29,710 nucleotides of DNA from IMG/VR virus record IMGVR_UViG_3300027741_000200, positions 1 through 29,710 of that record, one strand, 5' to 3'. Below are positions 18,042-26,755 of this stretch, piece after piece. The notes beneath the pieces were generated by a model that did no database searches, had not been told where the DNA came from, and saw only the letters and a program-made list of their open reading frames with translations. Source of the DNA: a virus. A program made the position numbers and the translations under genes. Numbering within the stretch: position 1 is the first letter of the stretch; every line of letters starts with the position of its first letter.

Positions 18042-18686
18042 ATGTCTTTTTTGAACGCAAATATTCCTCCGATAGAATGTTATGTTCGTGGAAACTATAT
18101 GAGAAATCAAGAAGATAGTTTTGATAAAAAATATAAATGTTTAATTTTTGGTGTTACAAGTCTTCCTAGCCAAGCTCCGCTTTTTAATTTTCTTATGGAA
18201 GATGGTGGAATTTGGTGGCATGCTCCTATTAGTGCATTTTGTCATAAAGAAAATGCTCCAACTATGGAATTAACAGAGTTAGAGCTTTGGGATAGTTTTA
18301 GTTACCATATAGCCGTAACAACTTTTTATTTACTAGAAAATAAAGTACTTAAATATACAGGAAGAACTGGCAACGAATATATGGGAACTTATTTATTTAC
18401 TCTTGATTGGGCTCATAGCGATTACAACGAATTAAATTTTGGATTTAGTCAAAAACCAGATCAACACAAAGCTGGTCATATTATTAAACTTGATAATGGT
18501 AATTTTGCTATTCAACCAAATAACAGAATTAAAGTCTTTGATCCAAGTTTCGCTACAAAACCAAACGAATTGGTTTTGGAAAGAAAAATAAATAGTCATA
18601 TTTATACTGCTGAAAATAGTCCAAAATGGATTACTGAAGACAGTAATAATTATAACTACAACATAAAGGAAATAAAAAGTGAATAA
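18042..18686 (+). CDS. Conserved-looking phage protein of unknown function (214 aa)
   Basis: 214 residues. The N-terminus MSFLNANIPPIECYVRGNYM and the central DGGIWWHAPISAFC, plus ELTELELWDSFSYH, look like a well-conserved globular phage protein that I recall from large marine phages as hypothetical. No function is known. It overlaps the next gene by 8 bases. Its position just after the fibre genes and before PhoH suggests late expression. Confidence 0.7.
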   Translation: MSFLNANIPPIECYVRGNYMRNQEDSFDKKYKCLIFGVTSLPSQAPLFNFLMEDGGIWWHAPISAFCHKENAPTMELTELELWDSFSYHIAVTTFYLLENKVLKYTGRTGNEYMGTYLFTLDWAHSDYNELNFGFSQKPDQHKAGHIIKLDNGNFAIQPNNRIKVFDPSFATKPNELVLERKINSHIYTAENSPKWITEDSNNYNYNIKEIKSE

Positions 18687-18963
18687 AACAATAAACATAA
18701 CAGAAAGAAACATTTTTGAAGGAGAAAAATCTAATCCTCAAAACTGTGCAATCGCCAGAGCAATCAAAAAAAATATGAAAGGTAAAGTTACTAGCATTTC
18801 AGTACTACCTTCTCATGTTAACATGAAAATTAAAAATAAAGAATATACTGCAGTTATGCCGAAAATTGGAGCAAACTTTATTAAAAGATTTGACGAAGGC
18901 CAAGCTGTTAATTCATTTTCTTTAGATTTAAAATTTAAAGAAGGTTATTCTTTAATTAATTAA
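18679..18963 (+). CDS. Hypothetical protein (94 aa), GTG start
   Basis: 94 residues, basic. GTG at 18679 is preferred because AAGGAAAT lies about 9 bases upstream and the frame overlaps the previous gene in coupled fashion. The body (NCAIARAIKKNMKGKVTSISV...NKEYTAVMP) looks like a compact alpha/beta domain. No family is recognised. Confidence 0.68.
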   Translation: MNKTINITERNIFEGEKSNPQNCAIARAIKKNMKGKVTSISVLPSHVNMKIKNKEYTAVMPKIGANFIKRFDEGQAVNSFSLDLKFKEGYSLIN

Positions 18964-19007
18964 GTTTAAACTTTATTAAAATTAATTTAAAAATTAATAC
19001 AATTGGG

Positions 19008-19014
19008 GTGTAAT
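19008..19014 (+). promoter_or_regulatory. Late-type promoter box upstream of phoH-like gene
   Basis: GTGTAAT preceded by GG, 17 bases before the ATG at 19032. Confidence 0.55.
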
Positions 19015-19031
19015 TATTTGTAGTAAGTTCA

Positions 19032-19751
19032 ATGTCTAAAAAGCATAAACAAAAAGAAGACAAGTCGGTTCCTGTTCCTCAAAGAGATAAAATTGAAGGT
19101 TTCCTAAATATTCGCGAATTACAATGGACCGAAAATCAAAAGAAATTTATTCAATTACTTCAAGATAAGAATACTAAAATGGTATTTTGCAAAGGCCCAG
19201 CAGGAACAGCTAAAAGTTTACTTAGCGTATACGCAGCTCTAAATGCTATAAATCAGAAAAAAATTGGTGAAATATTTTATGTACGTAATCCAGTAGAAAG
19301 TTCAACTCATAATCTAGGATTCCTCAAAGGTGATCTTCATAGTAAATTAGATCCTTATCTTCAACCACTTATGGACAAGCTTCATGAATTATTACCAAAA
19401 AATCAAGTAGAAATGCTATTAAAACAAGAAAGAGTAAAAGGATTACCAGTAGGCTTTTTAAGAGGACTTAGTATTAATGCTAGTTACATTATATGCGATG
19501 AAGCTCAAAATTTAAGCATACATGATCTATTATTAATAACTACAAGAATGGGCAAGTTTAGTAAATTAATTTTAATTGGAGATATTCGTCAATCAGATAT
19601 CAAGAATAGCGGGTTTGACAGGATATATAATCTTTTTGATGACAAGAAAAGTAAAGATAAGGGTATATGCACATTTAAATTTGGGCGCGAAGATATTATG
19701 AGAAATGATATATTAGCTTATATCATAGAAAAATTTGAAGAGCTTGATTAG
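19032..19751 (+). CDS. phoH: PhoH-like P-loop ATPase
   Basis: 239 residues, one PhoH-type P-loop domain. Walker A GPAGTAKS lies at 55-62, Walker B with the family signature IICDEAQN at 153-160, and a downstream LIGDIRQSD at 182-190, corresponding to the PhoH 'GD..Q.D' sensor motif. PhoH-like ATPases are widespread in large phages; their exact role (RNA metabolism is proposed) is unsettled. A short polar N-terminus precedes the domain. It converges with the portal gene; a weak hairpin lies between them. Confidence 0.92.
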   Translation: MSKKHKQKEDKSVPVPQRDKIEGFLNIRELQWTENQKKFIQLLQDKNTKMVFCKGPAGTAKSLLSVYAALNAINQKKIGEIFYVRNPVESSTHNLGFLKGDLHSKLDPYLQPLMDKLHELLPKNQVEMLLKQERVKGLPVGFLRGLSINASYIICDEAQNLSIHDLLLITTRMGKFSKLILIGDIRQSDIKNSGFDRIYNLFDDKKSKDKGICTFKFGREDIMRNDILAYIIEKFEELD

Positions 19752-19762
19752 TCCAACTAATT
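19746..19762. terminator. Weak hairpin between convergent phoH and portal genes
   Basis: ATTAGT-CCA-ACTAAT (19747-19761), flanked by AT-rich sequence, between two converging genes. It has no clean T run, so a terminator role is only suggested. Confidence 0.35.
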
Positions 19763-19770
19763 AAATTATA

Positions 19771-21669
19771 TTATTCAGATTTTTTGCTGTGATACAATAA
19801 ACTAGCTAAATAACTATCGACTTGATGCTCGGAAGCAATTGATTGAATTTCATTTACTTGATTTAAATTTTGATCAAATGGTTTTTCAATATAATCTTGT
19901 ATTTTTGCTTTCCACTGACTAGAATCTTCATTTGCTATAATTAATTCTGTAATTTTTTCTGCCATGTCTTTTTGTGCATTACTTAATTTCTTGATTTCAA
20001 ATTTTTTTCTTAAAGAACCTTTGACTTCTTCTTCAAGATCTTGAACAGCTAAAATATTTTCTCTTATCTTAAGAACAGAAAAGGCTTTTGAACTACCAAT
20101 TGGTTTTACATTTTTTGTAGACTGAGGAGTACCAGTTGAACCCATAGGTCTTCCAGCTTGAGCACCACCACCAATAAGTGGTTGATAAAATCCTTGATCT
20201 TTTAATTCTCTAAATTTTTGTTGAGATTGTGCAGATTCTTCTGGAGTAGGCAATCTTCCAGTTTCTATAGCTTGAATTCCTTCGTCAGCAGTTAATACGC
20301 CGAGCTCAACCAATCTGTTGTATATTCTAGAATATTGTACATCATCTTTAAGACTAATATCTTCAAATACTGGAACTGGAAAATTCTTAAATCCTAAATC
20401 TTTACTAATTCTTCTTATTTCTGGTATTAAAAATTCATTTAAGAAAACTTCTCTTGCTTGCTTTAGTCTTTCCATAAACACTTGCACTTTAATACTTGTA
20501 TTAGCAAATTTTTCACTGCCAATAAGAATATTATTTAATCCAATTTGAATATCTCTATCAACTACTTCATATTTCTCTGGTCCGATTAAACTTCCGATAT
20601 CAGGAATTACGAATTGAGCTTTGGTTGTATAATCTGCGATTAATACTCTACCAACACTTTGATTTTCAAATAATTGCTGCATGGATTGTAAATTTTTCTG
20701 ATTGATTCCACCTTTATCAGGCTCGTTACCCATAGTAACTAAAAGAATAGCCTGTTGAGTTGTTCTTGTAACTGCCATATCCATTTTTTTCATTTCTAAT
20801 TTCCAGTTAATATCATCTAATACTGGAAAACCCATTGGAATTGAGAGTGGTTCGTAATCTTGTTTTTTATAAAAAACTGCAGCCATCTTTTTAGGATCTA
20901 ATGGAACTAAAATATAAGAGTTACCTTTATTTTTTATCTTTTCTTTTATATCGGCTGGTAGTCCTTCGTAAACTTCTATATCTTCGTCAGTTTTTGGATC
21001 TCTAAGTTTTTCTAATTCGTAACTACTTAATAGTTTATAATATATATTATAAGAATAATTTACTCCACCAGCAACATAAACATCTGCTGGATTAATTATA
21101 GTATATCTTACAGGAATTTTAATTGATCCGTCTTTAGCTAAAGCTTTTGAACCAAATACTTGAGTGATTTTTAATACTTGCTCAGAATCCAAAGAAGTAT
21201 CAAATCTGTAAGTAAATACATTGCCACTTCTATAGTATTCTCTAAAAAATTGATCTTGAAAACTTGTTAAATTAATTTTTTTAAAATAAGCATCGAAAAA
21301 TTCTCTTGATTTTTGACTTCCACCAGTTAAATAAATAGAACTAGCAGAGAATTCTGTCATTAAATCTATTGTGTTTCTGAAAATTGCAACATTATAATAA
21401 GCTTTTTGACAAAGTATAACAGCATCTCTTACATCTAGGGTAGATAAATTATTAATATAATTAGAATATCTAAATGGAATAATTCCAGTATCAATATTTG
21501 TAAATCTATTAGTTCTTTCAATCGTACTAGCAGCATTTCTTCTAACTGGTGAACTTCCTCTTGCTTCTGAAGCTGTTAATTTTCTTTCTGAACCATAAAC
21601 CATTAATGGTGATATTTGCTCTTCTGTAGATGCTTTAATTTCTTGTATTTTTTTGGTATTTTTCTTCAT
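19771..21669 (-). CDS. Probable portal protein (632 aa)
   Basis: 632 residues, no membrane segment. It directly follows the terminase gene in the same direction, the most common place for a portal. Its size and predicted layout (alpha/beta wing with DVRDAVILCQKAYYNVAIFRNTIDLM near residues 75-105, a long helical crown, and a Gln/Lys-rich C-terminal extension) fit phage portals. Recalled portal-like features are the IIPF..SNY start and the RLKQAREVFLNEFLIPEIRRI helix (about residues 402-422). It would form the dodecameric DNA channel at the capsid vertex. Specific family membership was not verified. Confidence 0.75.
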   Translation of the reverse strand: MKKNTKKIQEIKASTEEQISPLMVYGSERKLTASEARGSSPVRRNAASTIERTNRFTNIDTGIIPFRYSNYINNLSTLDVRDAVILCQKAYYNVAIFRNTIDLMTEFSASSIYLTGGSQKSREFFDAYFKKINLTSFQDQFFREYYRSGNVFTYRFDTSLDSEQVLKITQVFGSKALAKDGSIKIPVRYTIINPADVYVAGGVNYSYNIYYKLLSSYELEKLRDPKTDEDIEVYEGLPADIKEKIKNKGNSYILVPLDPKKMAAVFYKKQDYEPLSIPMGFPVLDDINWKLEMKKMDMAVTRTTQQAILLVTMGNEPDKGGINQKNLQSMQQLFENQSVGRVLIADYTTKAQFVIPDIGSLIGPEKYEVVDRDIQIGLNNILIGSEKFANTSIKVQVFMERLKQAREVFLNEFLIPEIRRISKDLGFKNFPVPVFEDISLKDDVQYSRIYNRLVELGVLTADEGIQAIETGRLPTPEESAQSQQKFRELKDQGFYQPLIGGGAQAGRPMGSTGTPQSTKNVKPIGSSKAFSVLKIRENILAVQDLEEEVKGSLRKKFEIKKLSNAQKDMAEKITELIIANEDSSQWKAKIQDYIEKPFDQNLNQVNEIQSIASEHQVDSYLASLLYHSKKSE

Positions 21670-21680
21670 TTTACTTAAAT

Positions 21681-21687
21681 ATTACAC
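21681..21687 (-). promoter_or_regulatory. Late-type promoter box for the portal gene
   Basis: GTGTAAT on the minus strand, 11 bases before the portal ATG at 21669 and directly after the terminase stop. This gives the portal its own promoter. Confidence 0.6.
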
Positions 21688-23532
21688 TTAATTAATCATT
21701 ATAGGCATAAAAGTGCTTGATATATCCTCGGTTGGAGCGTTCATTATATCATAATAGCACTTTAAACCCCAATTTACTAATAAAAGTGCAGAATAATTAT
21801 CTTTTCTTGCTTTATTCGCAGAAGAACTTCTTTTTAAATGTTGAGGCAAGTCAAATGATTGGGTTCCTCTGGCTGTAGATGAATGCTCTACAAGAGTACA
21901 TTGTTTTTTAGTTTGATATATAAAATCATCTTGATTTTCAATAAAATCAAGAGTAGACCAATCCTTTTTTTCTTCTGTTTTCATTAGATCTATTGGTATA
22001 TTCTGGCTAAATTGAGATTCAAAGAAGCTATCATTAGCACAAGTTTTACTAGCAAACCATATTTTCTTATAATCAATCGAAGCCTGTAAGTGCTCATTAG
22101 CTTTACGAATAAAGTTACTTGTAAAGACTTGATTAAAAGCTATTTTCTTTGATTCTAGATTATAACTATTTCTAATCTTACGGACTTCTTGATCATAATC
22201 TTGTCCTTCTAAATCAGAATTAAATTCAAAACTATTTATATTTAAATTATTACTCTTGAATAACTCAGATTGATTGCAAGCAGAAAGAAATACATCTGCT
22301 CCAGCATTATCCAAAATCATAAATACAATATTAAAATTCGTCATGATATAATATAAGTAGTTAACATGATTTTTTAAATTTCCTAATCCAGCGTATGTAT
22401 GAACTAATGTACCAGTTTTAGTTTCTTCATCAATCTCCATTACAGCCATAGCAAAATAATCTGCATTAGGACTATCGCTCATATTAGGATCAATACCAAG
22501 AATATATTTCTTTCCAGAAACACCTTTCATTAAAGTATGAGGAGACTGACCGTTTGGAATAGTGCATTCTTCCATCTTTTTTGCGCTAAAATAACTATCA
22601 CTACCATCAATAAATCTTGCGCAGTATTCTCTTAAAAAACTACTATGACTTGAGCCTCCATTCTGAGCTTCTTCAATAATTGTTTTATCTATCATCTCTA
22701 ATGGTAAAGCTTCATAGCTTAATTGAGATACAAAATAAGATGCTTCTGTGTTTTCTTTTGAATAAATTTTCTCTATCCATTCATTGTACGTTTTATAAAG
22801 ATTCTCAAATGTATAACTTGCAGAAGAAAGAGCTATCATTTTACTATTATTTTCAAAAACCATTCTGTCTTCCTCTTTTATTGCTCCCTCTCGGATTAAA
22901 GTATCTTCCATTTCTCTAATCTCCATTCGTTCTTTCATGTTTTGTGGAGCAACCAAGAATGGCATTAATACAGTTTTAACAATATCCTCCGACAATAGAA
23001 GAAACTCATCAAGAACTAGTACATTAGCACGAAATCCTCGAATCTTTTCTCCGCTTAAAGGAATAGCTACGATACTTCCACCATTAATTGACCATTCGTA
23101 TTGATCATTTCTTTTACTTTTTGAACCAAAAGCTTGTTGAAGAAGTTCTGCGCCTTTGCTATTTACAATTTTTTCTAGATTATTAAATATGAATCTAGCT
23201 GTTCTGAAAGTTGGTCCTGCGATTAGAATTTTAGTATTAGGTTCAAAAACGCATTGAAGAAAACAAAACACGCTCGCGATAAAACTCTTGCCACAACCTC
23301 GACCAAATACGCACATACTAAAGTTTCTATTTAATAAACCTTTAAGATGAATTTCTTGATACGGAGCTAATTTGATACCACTTATAAGCTCAGTAGTAAA
23401 GCCTAAATTGGCTCTTAAAAATTTAGCAAGAGATATTTTTGCATCTTTATCGTTAAGAACGCCTTTAAGATTCATTAATTCTGTATTAATATCTGGATAA
23501 TCTTTTTTATATTTATCTGGAGAGTATATCAT
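21688..23532 (-). CDS. terL: Terminase large subunit
   Basis: 614 residues with both TerL domains. ATPase: Walker A FGRGCGKS at 76-83 and Walker B VLVLDE at 171-176. Nuclease (RNase H fold): ILGIDPN with the first Asp at 348 and FMILDNAGAD with Asp 408; a later acidic residue should complete the metal site. It packages DNA through the portal and cuts the concatemer. The start overlaps the stop of the upstream nuclease gene by 4 bases (ATGA type), so the two are translationally coupled. Confidence 0.95.
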   Translation of the reverse strand: MIYSPDKYKKDYPDINTELMNLKGVLNDKDAKISLAKFLRANLGFTTELISGIKLAPYQEIHLKGLLNRNFSMCVFGRGCGKSFIASVFCFLQCVFEPNTKILIAGPTFRTARFIFNNLEKIVNSKGAELLQQAFGSKSKRNDQYEWSINGGSIVAIPLSGEKIRGFRANVLVLDEFLLLSEDIVKTVLMPFLVAPQNMKERMEIREMEDTLIREGAIKEEDRMVFENNSKMIALSSASYTFENLYKTYNEWIEKIYSKENTEASYFVSQLSYEALPLEMIDKTIIEEAQNGGSSHSSFLREYCARFIDGSDSYFSAKKMEECTIPNGQSPHTLMKGVSGKKYILGIDPNMSDSPNADYFAMAVMEIDEETKTGTLVHTYAGLGNLKNHVNYLYYIMTNFNIVFMILDNAGADVFLSACNQSELFKSNNLNINSFEFNSDLEGQDYDQEVRKIRNSYNLESKKIAFNQVFTSNFIRKANEHLQASIDYKKIWFASKTCANDSFFESQFSQNIPIDLMKTEEKKDWSTLDFIENQDDFIYQTKKQCTLVEHSSTARGTQSFDLPQHLKRSSSANKARKDNYSALLLVNWGLKCYYDIMNAPTEDISSTFMPIMIN

Positions 23533-24476
23533 AATAGTTTTAGGTCATAAGCTAATTGAAGATCTACTTGTTTATAAAAACAATTTGATGTAAAAATAGA
23601 CTCAATTACCCTTGTCATCTCTCCTCTTCCATCTACAAAAAGAAATTGTAGATTATCATAGTTCTGAAGTAACTCTCGAACATTATGAAATATATATTCT
23701 GGAGTAGCTTTAATTTTTTTACTAATATGCGGAAGGTACTGAAAGCTTAATGCGTTAGCCAACTTTTCTTCTACTACAACAATTAAATATGCTCCACTTT
23801 TCTTTGCTCGATCTATTTCGTTTTTAAATCTATCAAAGTTTTTAACGCTTAATGTACTGATAAAATCACTTAAACTTTTTCTTTCTATAAAACATTTACA
23901 ATTATCATTACTGCAAGAGTAATCTCCGAAAGGTAATGTTTTAATTTCAAACTTTGTATCAAATTTTAACCAACTCTGTTCTCTTGTATCAACATAGATA
24001 ATTGATTTTTTATTTAATTTATTTTTAAATTGATCAGTTATGTTATTTGGGTGAATAAATTTATTCTCTAAGCCGAGACTTGAGCAAACATCATAATAAT
24101 CATTAAATATTTTATTATAAAAAACAATCGACGGGGCCATAATTGTTCTTAATTCTACTTGTGAAGGACTATAAGTTAAATTTTTCTCATGTTTTCTTTT
24201 GGATAATAATTGCTTGCAATATTCTTGAGCTTTTTCAACTGATTGTTGCTTAAGCCATTTTTTCATATTATTTTTATCATTGAAATCACTATTCAAATAT
24301 TGCTCTTTAGTTTTGAAATTAATAAGCTCGTTAGTTAGAAGATCTCTTCGTTCAAAATATGTTTGATAATATTTAACTTTATTCAAACCATAACCTTTAA
24401 GTGACATATGTAAAGCTTTATCACTTGCAAATTCTTTTCCATCTACTTTACATATAACTGACATAAATTTATCCAT
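23529..24476 (-). CDS. ERCC4-type nuclease with possible N-terminal zinc finger
   Basis: 315 residues. The C-terminal part contains the ERCC4/XPF nuclease signature: IYVDTRE (161-166), then GDY (184-186) and IERKSLSDF (197-205), i.e. GDxn-ERKxxxD, followed by an RFKNEIDRAK helix. XPF-family nucleases cut branched or structured DNA. The N-terminus (ICKVDGKEF...ALHMSLKGYGL) suggests a small Cys/His zinc-binding unit, incomplete by eye. It sits between the 24469-25560 gene and terL and overlaps both by a few bases. A role in resolving branched replicative DNA before packaging is inference. Confidence 0.82.
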   Translation of the reverse strand: MDKFMSVICKVDGKEFASDKALHMSLKGYGLNKVKYYQTYFERRDLLTNELINFKTKEQYLNSDFNDKNNMKKWLKQQSVEKAQEYCKQLLSKRKHEKNLTYSPSQVELRTIMAPSIVFYNKIFNDYYDVCSSLGLENKFIHPNNITDQFKNKLNKKSIIYVDTREQSWLKFDTKFEIKTLPFGDYSCSNDNCKCFIERKSLSDFISTLSVKNFDRFKNEIDRAKKSGAYLIVVVEEKLANALSFQYLPHISKKIKATPEYIFHNVRELLQNYDNLQFLFVDGRGEMTRVIESIFTSNCFYKQVDLQLAYDLKLL

Positions 24477-25560
24477 TTAAAATATCATCTTCTGATATTC
24501 CAAGTATCCTAGCTTTTATTTCATCCATAGTTCCAAGTCTTTCGATCTCTTTCTTAATACTATTTTTTCTTAGCTCTGCTATTTTTAATAATTTTTGTCT
24601 AGACTCTTCTTGTTTCCACATTTCTACAAGATTTAGAATACTTGCATTTTCCTTAACTTGTTTGCTAAGTCTTTCGCTTCTTTTGACTTTAAGATCTTGT
24701 AATAATTTTTGTTGGCGATTTACACAATCATTGTATTCTTTTCTAGCTGTACTACTAGCTTCTACTAAAGTCATTGGAATTTTACCATCTTCTTGAGTTG
24801 CAAGATCAATTTGATTTTGAAGAGTTGTAATTGTTTGTTGAATACTTGAAGATATGACTACTTCTGTTGCAAGAACAATATATTGATCAACTTCTTCTTG
24901 AGTTAAATCACTTTTATCGTAAGTATATCTTACAAAACTACTTTCAAAAAGATCCCTATCATTCTCATCATCATAAAGATTAATTTGATGGGTAAATCTA
25001 TATGTATTCATATAACCAATTAAAGAGTTCACCTCTTTCTTTTGCCTTGGAGTAATCTTTTCTTTATCTATTCCATCTAATATATATTTATTGATTTTAA
25101 CAACCATTCTTTCTTCGCTTCGTGGAGCTTTATAAGTTTCTGTAGCAATATTTTCATTTGTATCATTAAGATATTTAATATTACTAGGTATAGTTTTCAT
25201 ATAATCAAGAATACTTCTTGTTTCTTGAGAAAGATTAGTTAATGATTCATTTTTAAATAAAATTTTAGCTATTTCAATTCCAGTCATAGTTGCACAATTA
25301 TTACTAATGTATTCTTTTTGATCTTCTGTTAATTCTATAAGACCTTTAGCTTGGTATTCGTGACTTTTCCTTGGTTTAATTTGTCTTGAAGCTAGAAAAC
25401 TTTTTACAGCTTTTCCTTCTTTGCTTCTTCCGTCTAAATCATCACGATCAAAAGCTAATTTAACTAACTCAGTTAAAGCTGGTGGATTATCTGGTCTACG
25501 ATTCCACTCTTCGAGTAGTTTTAATTGCTGCTCTTCAGTTAAAGACAATTCATCATTCAT
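24469..25560 (-). CDS. Unrecognised helical protein; candidate small terminase or DNA-binding protein (363 aa)
   Basis: 363 residues, almost entirely helical and charged. Residues 85-110 (LTEDQKEYISNNCATMTGIEIAKILF) resemble a helix-turn-helix of the kind seen in small terminases. The C-terminal half (residues 225-340) is a long coiled-coil-like stretch (QTITTLQNQIDLATQ... RQKLLQDLKVKRSERL). Its place two genes before terL, in the same operon with overlapping starts, would suit a small terminase, but the size is large for one. The function is unconfirmed. Confidence 0.6.
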   Translation of the reverse strand: MNDELSLTEEQQLKLLEEWNRRPDNPPALTELVKLAFDRDDLDGRSKEGKAVKSFLASRQIKPRKSHEYQAKGLIELTEDQKEYISNNCATMTGIEIAKILFKNESLTNLSQETRSILDYMKTIPSNIKYLNDTNENIATETYKAPRSEERMVVKINKYILDGIDKEKITPRQKKEVNSLIGYMNTYRFTHQINLYDDENDRDLFESSFVRYTYDKSDLTQEEVDQYIVLATEVVISSSIQQTITTLQNQIDLATQEDGKIPMTLVEASSTARKEYNDCVNRQQKLLQDLKVKRSERLSKQVKENASILNLVEMWKQEESRQKLLKIAELRKNSIKKEIERLGTMDEIKARILGISEDDILNG

Positions 25561-26243
25561 ACATCTAAATCTATATCTCCATTATATATAAGTTTTTTAA
25601 CTTTTATCATTATGGATTTCTTTAAGTTCTTAACTTGCTTGTATCCAATTTTTCTATTTTTTTCTGAAGTTTTGTAACCCATATGTTTAGCAGCATCTTC
25701 TTCAGATTTATGTTCAATGTAAACTAATTTATAAAATTTTGCTTCTAGAGGTTTTAATGTATTCAACATTTTCTTATGTATAACTTCTGCGTTCTTTTCT
25801 ATATCTATAGAATCATATACCATATCATGAACTTCTTGAGTATGATTTTCAAGACTAACAGGTAGCTTTGTATCATATGCATTTTTTTTACTTTTTGTCC
25901 ATCTTGCGTAAAGTGGACAGTTATTACATTGTTTGCCATATATGTTACATAGATCTTCGCCCTCTGCAGCAGAACACTTCAAGCAAGGTCTAGAAAAATT
26001 ACCATAATTATTTCTTATTAAATTTTTAATTTGATTACTGATTATTCTATTTACCCAAGGAGCAAGCTTTTTATCTTGATCGTATAAGTGCCACTTTTTA
26101 TATATATGTATTCTTAATATTTGAGCTACATCACTAAAGTCAAGCCACGATAAAGAAGTCAAACTCCATTTATGTTTTCTTTTAAAAATCTCAGCATTAA
26201 TCTCATCGATTTTTGACTCAAAATTAGATTTCTTTGCTGGCAT
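25557..26243 (-). CDS. RNA polymerase sigma-like factor (late-transcription candidate)
   Basis: 228 residues. Residues 35-80 fit sigma region 2: DVAQILRIHIYKKWHLYDQD, then PWVNRIISNQIKNLIRN, the usual polymerase-binding/-10 recognition helix pair. Residues 87-109 hold five Cys (87, 90, 99, 106, 109), probably a zinc-binding insert. Residues 155-215 resemble region 4 (LKPLEAKFYKLVYIEHKSEEDAAKHMGY) with a helix-turn-helix. T4 gp55 is a known precedent for a small phage sigma. It overlaps the next gene by 4 bases. It is the best candidate to read the GTGTAAT boxes (inference). Confidence 0.78.
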   Translation of the reverse strand: MPAKKSNFESKIDEINAEIFKRKHKWSLTSLSWLDFSDVAQILRIHIYKKWHLYDQDKKLAPWVNRIISNQIKNLIRNNYGNFSRPCLKCSAAEGEDLCNIYGKQCNNCPLYARWTKSKKNAYDTKLPVSLENHTQEVHDMVYDSIDIEKNAEVIHKKMLNTLKPLEAKFYKLVYIEHKSEEDAAKHMGYKTSEKNRKIGYKQVKNLKKSIMIKVKKLIYNGDIDLDV

Positions 26244-26244
26244 T

Positions 26245-26682
26245 TTATTTTCTTTTATTCTTAGGTCTTATTGCTCCAGCTTCTTTTGAGAAATTATCAA
26301 AGAACTCTTGAGCGTCTTTTTTTGACACTTTCTTTCCTTTTATTTTTTCTTTTTTAATAGATCCAAAAGATGGATTAATTGGACTATCCATCATTTTATT
26401 GAATTTAATGCCTTGGTATTTTTGAACTTCACAATCTACATTTAATTCATTTATATTAGGGACATGATTAACATCATCATGGTCAAAATCGTCATCATTA
26501 TCAATTTCAATAGTATTATCTAAAGATATATTTGGTTTTATTTTTCTTTCTATCGTCTGCTTAACTGGTGGTTTAACCCCAGCAAAAGATGTATCAAAGT
26601 TATGCCCACACCCACTACAAAATTTAGGCTTAACAGAAGAGAATTCGGTTCCAGAACCACAATTTATGCAATATTTTTTCAT
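26245..26682 (-). CDS. Zinc-ribbon protein (145 aa)
   Basis: 145 residues. The N-terminus is a classical short zinc ribbon, C5-x2-C8 and C22-x2-C25 (YCINCG...FCSGCG). The rest is low-complexity, acidic in the middle (IEIDNDDDFDHDD) and Lys-rich near the end. It is the first gene of the minus-strand packaging operon and lies 1 base before the sigma-like gene. A partner role in late transcription, as T4 gp33 accompanies gp55, is only a positional guess. Confidence 0.72.
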   Translation of the reverse strand: MKKYCINCGSGTEFSSVKPKFCSGCGHNFDTSFAGVKPPVKQTIERKIKPNISLDNTIEIDNDDDFDHDDVNHVPNINELNVDCEVQKYQGIKFNKMMDSPINPSFGSIKKEKIKGKKVSKKDAQEFFDNFSKEAGAIRPKNKRK

Positions 26683-26687
26683 AATAT

Positions 26688-26694
26688 ATTATAC
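26688..26694 (-). promoter_or_regulatory. Promoter box of the packaging operon (variant)
   Basis: GTATAAT on the minus strand, 5 bases before the ATG at 26682. It differs at one base from the late box; no clear -35 element is visible. Confidence 0.5.
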
Positions 26695-26730
26695 AGAGAA
26701 AATTACTTTTATTCTATAAATTCATTTATA

Positions 26731-26738
26731 GTGTAAAT
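26731..26738 (+). promoter_or_regulatory. Late-type promoter box (variant)
   Basis: GTGTAAAT, 17 bases before the ATG at 26756; an AAGG lies between them as a possible ribosome site. Confidence 0.5.
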
Positions 26739-26755
26739 TTATTAAGGTAAAAGGT

